This document shows positions 11,968 through 11,973 of a stretch of 11,973 bases of DNA, piece by piece. Under the pieces are notes generated by a model. The model was not told where the DNA came from. It worked only from the letters and a program-made list of their open reading frames with translations, and ran no database searches. Source of the DNA: UBA4729 sp038231175 (GTDB lineage Bacteria; Patescibacteriota; Saccharimonadia; Saccharimonadales; UBA4665); assembly GCA_038231175.1 (NCBI GenBank), contig JBBRLU010000027.1, positions 1 through 11,973 of the forward strand, written 5' to 3'. Position 1 is the stretch's first letter, and each line of letters opens with the position of its first letter. The translations under genes were made by a program, and so were the position numbers.

Positions 11968-11973
11968 TAAAAA

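Noticed and set aside
1..11973. Alternative genetic code (TGA as glycine) as in Gracilibacteria/Absconditabacteria
   Set aside because: TGA ends the 123-residue gene and the oxidoreductase at natural positions, and there are no in-frame TGA codons in conserved genes.

Overview
The window looks like a small-genome bacterium of the candidate phyla radiation (Patescibacteria), most likely Saccharibacteria (TM7). That assignment is an inference. It rests on densely packed genes, an actinobacterial-style prenyl synthase with a DDLLG second motif, many promoters placed so that transcription would begin at or within a few bases of the start codon, and no sign of altered codon meaning: TAA, TAG and TGA all end genes here, which argues against the TGA-glycine lineages.

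Layout. Positions 1-590 (minus) hold the 5' part of an EamA/DMT-type transporter broken by one in-frame TAG. Divergent from it, 697-1326 (plus) is a toxin-antitoxin pair: an AbrB/MazE-fold antitoxin and a PIN-domain toxin, with a paired-palindrome operator over the promoter. This first ~1.3 kb is visibly richer in A+T than the rest and looks accessory. Next on the plus strand are a 123-residue membrane protein of unknown function (1353-1724), a MerA-like flavoprotein disulfide oxidoreductase (1757-3202) and, overlapping it by one base, a UPF0104/LPG-synthase-TM-type membrane protein (3202-4149). Facing these on the minus strand is an isoprenoid pair: a long-chain prenyl diphosphate synthase (5005-6084) and a phytoene/squalene synthase family enzyme (4163-5005), joined by a one-base stop/start overlap. 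Upstream lies a 430-base stretch without long ORFs. It contains two very small genes (34 and 27 residues), each with a clear Shine-Dalgarno sequence and each preceded by the same promoter layout: a GTAAGAAWTCTTA box exactly 23 bases from a TATRCT -10 element. Further upstream on the minus strand are a YdjM-type membrane metal-dependent hydrolase (6516-7091) and an XRE-HTH protein with a DUF3467-like tail (7098-7667). The latter is divergent from murB (7742-8764), which ends in a 4-base overlap with the convergent glyA (8761-10044). The window closes with a large, low-complexity, Gly/Pro-rich protein with a C-terminal membrane anchor (10154-11953, minus).

Themes. Murein synthesis (murB), one-carbon metabolism (glyA), polyprenyl/C30-C40 isoprenoid synthesis (prenyl synthase plus phytoene-synthase-like enzyme) and several envelope proteins sit together. 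Start-codon context divides the genes into three groups. Some have a -10 element only 6-10 bases before the start codon, predicting leaderless or nearly leaderless mRNAs. Some are coupled to an upstream gene by overlapping or near-adjacent stop/start codons. A few have real leaders: glyA and the two small genes with Shine-Dalgarno sequences, and the prenyl synthase without one. The tandem small genes with their shared promoter box are the most unusual item and the best candidate for an undescribed regulated system.
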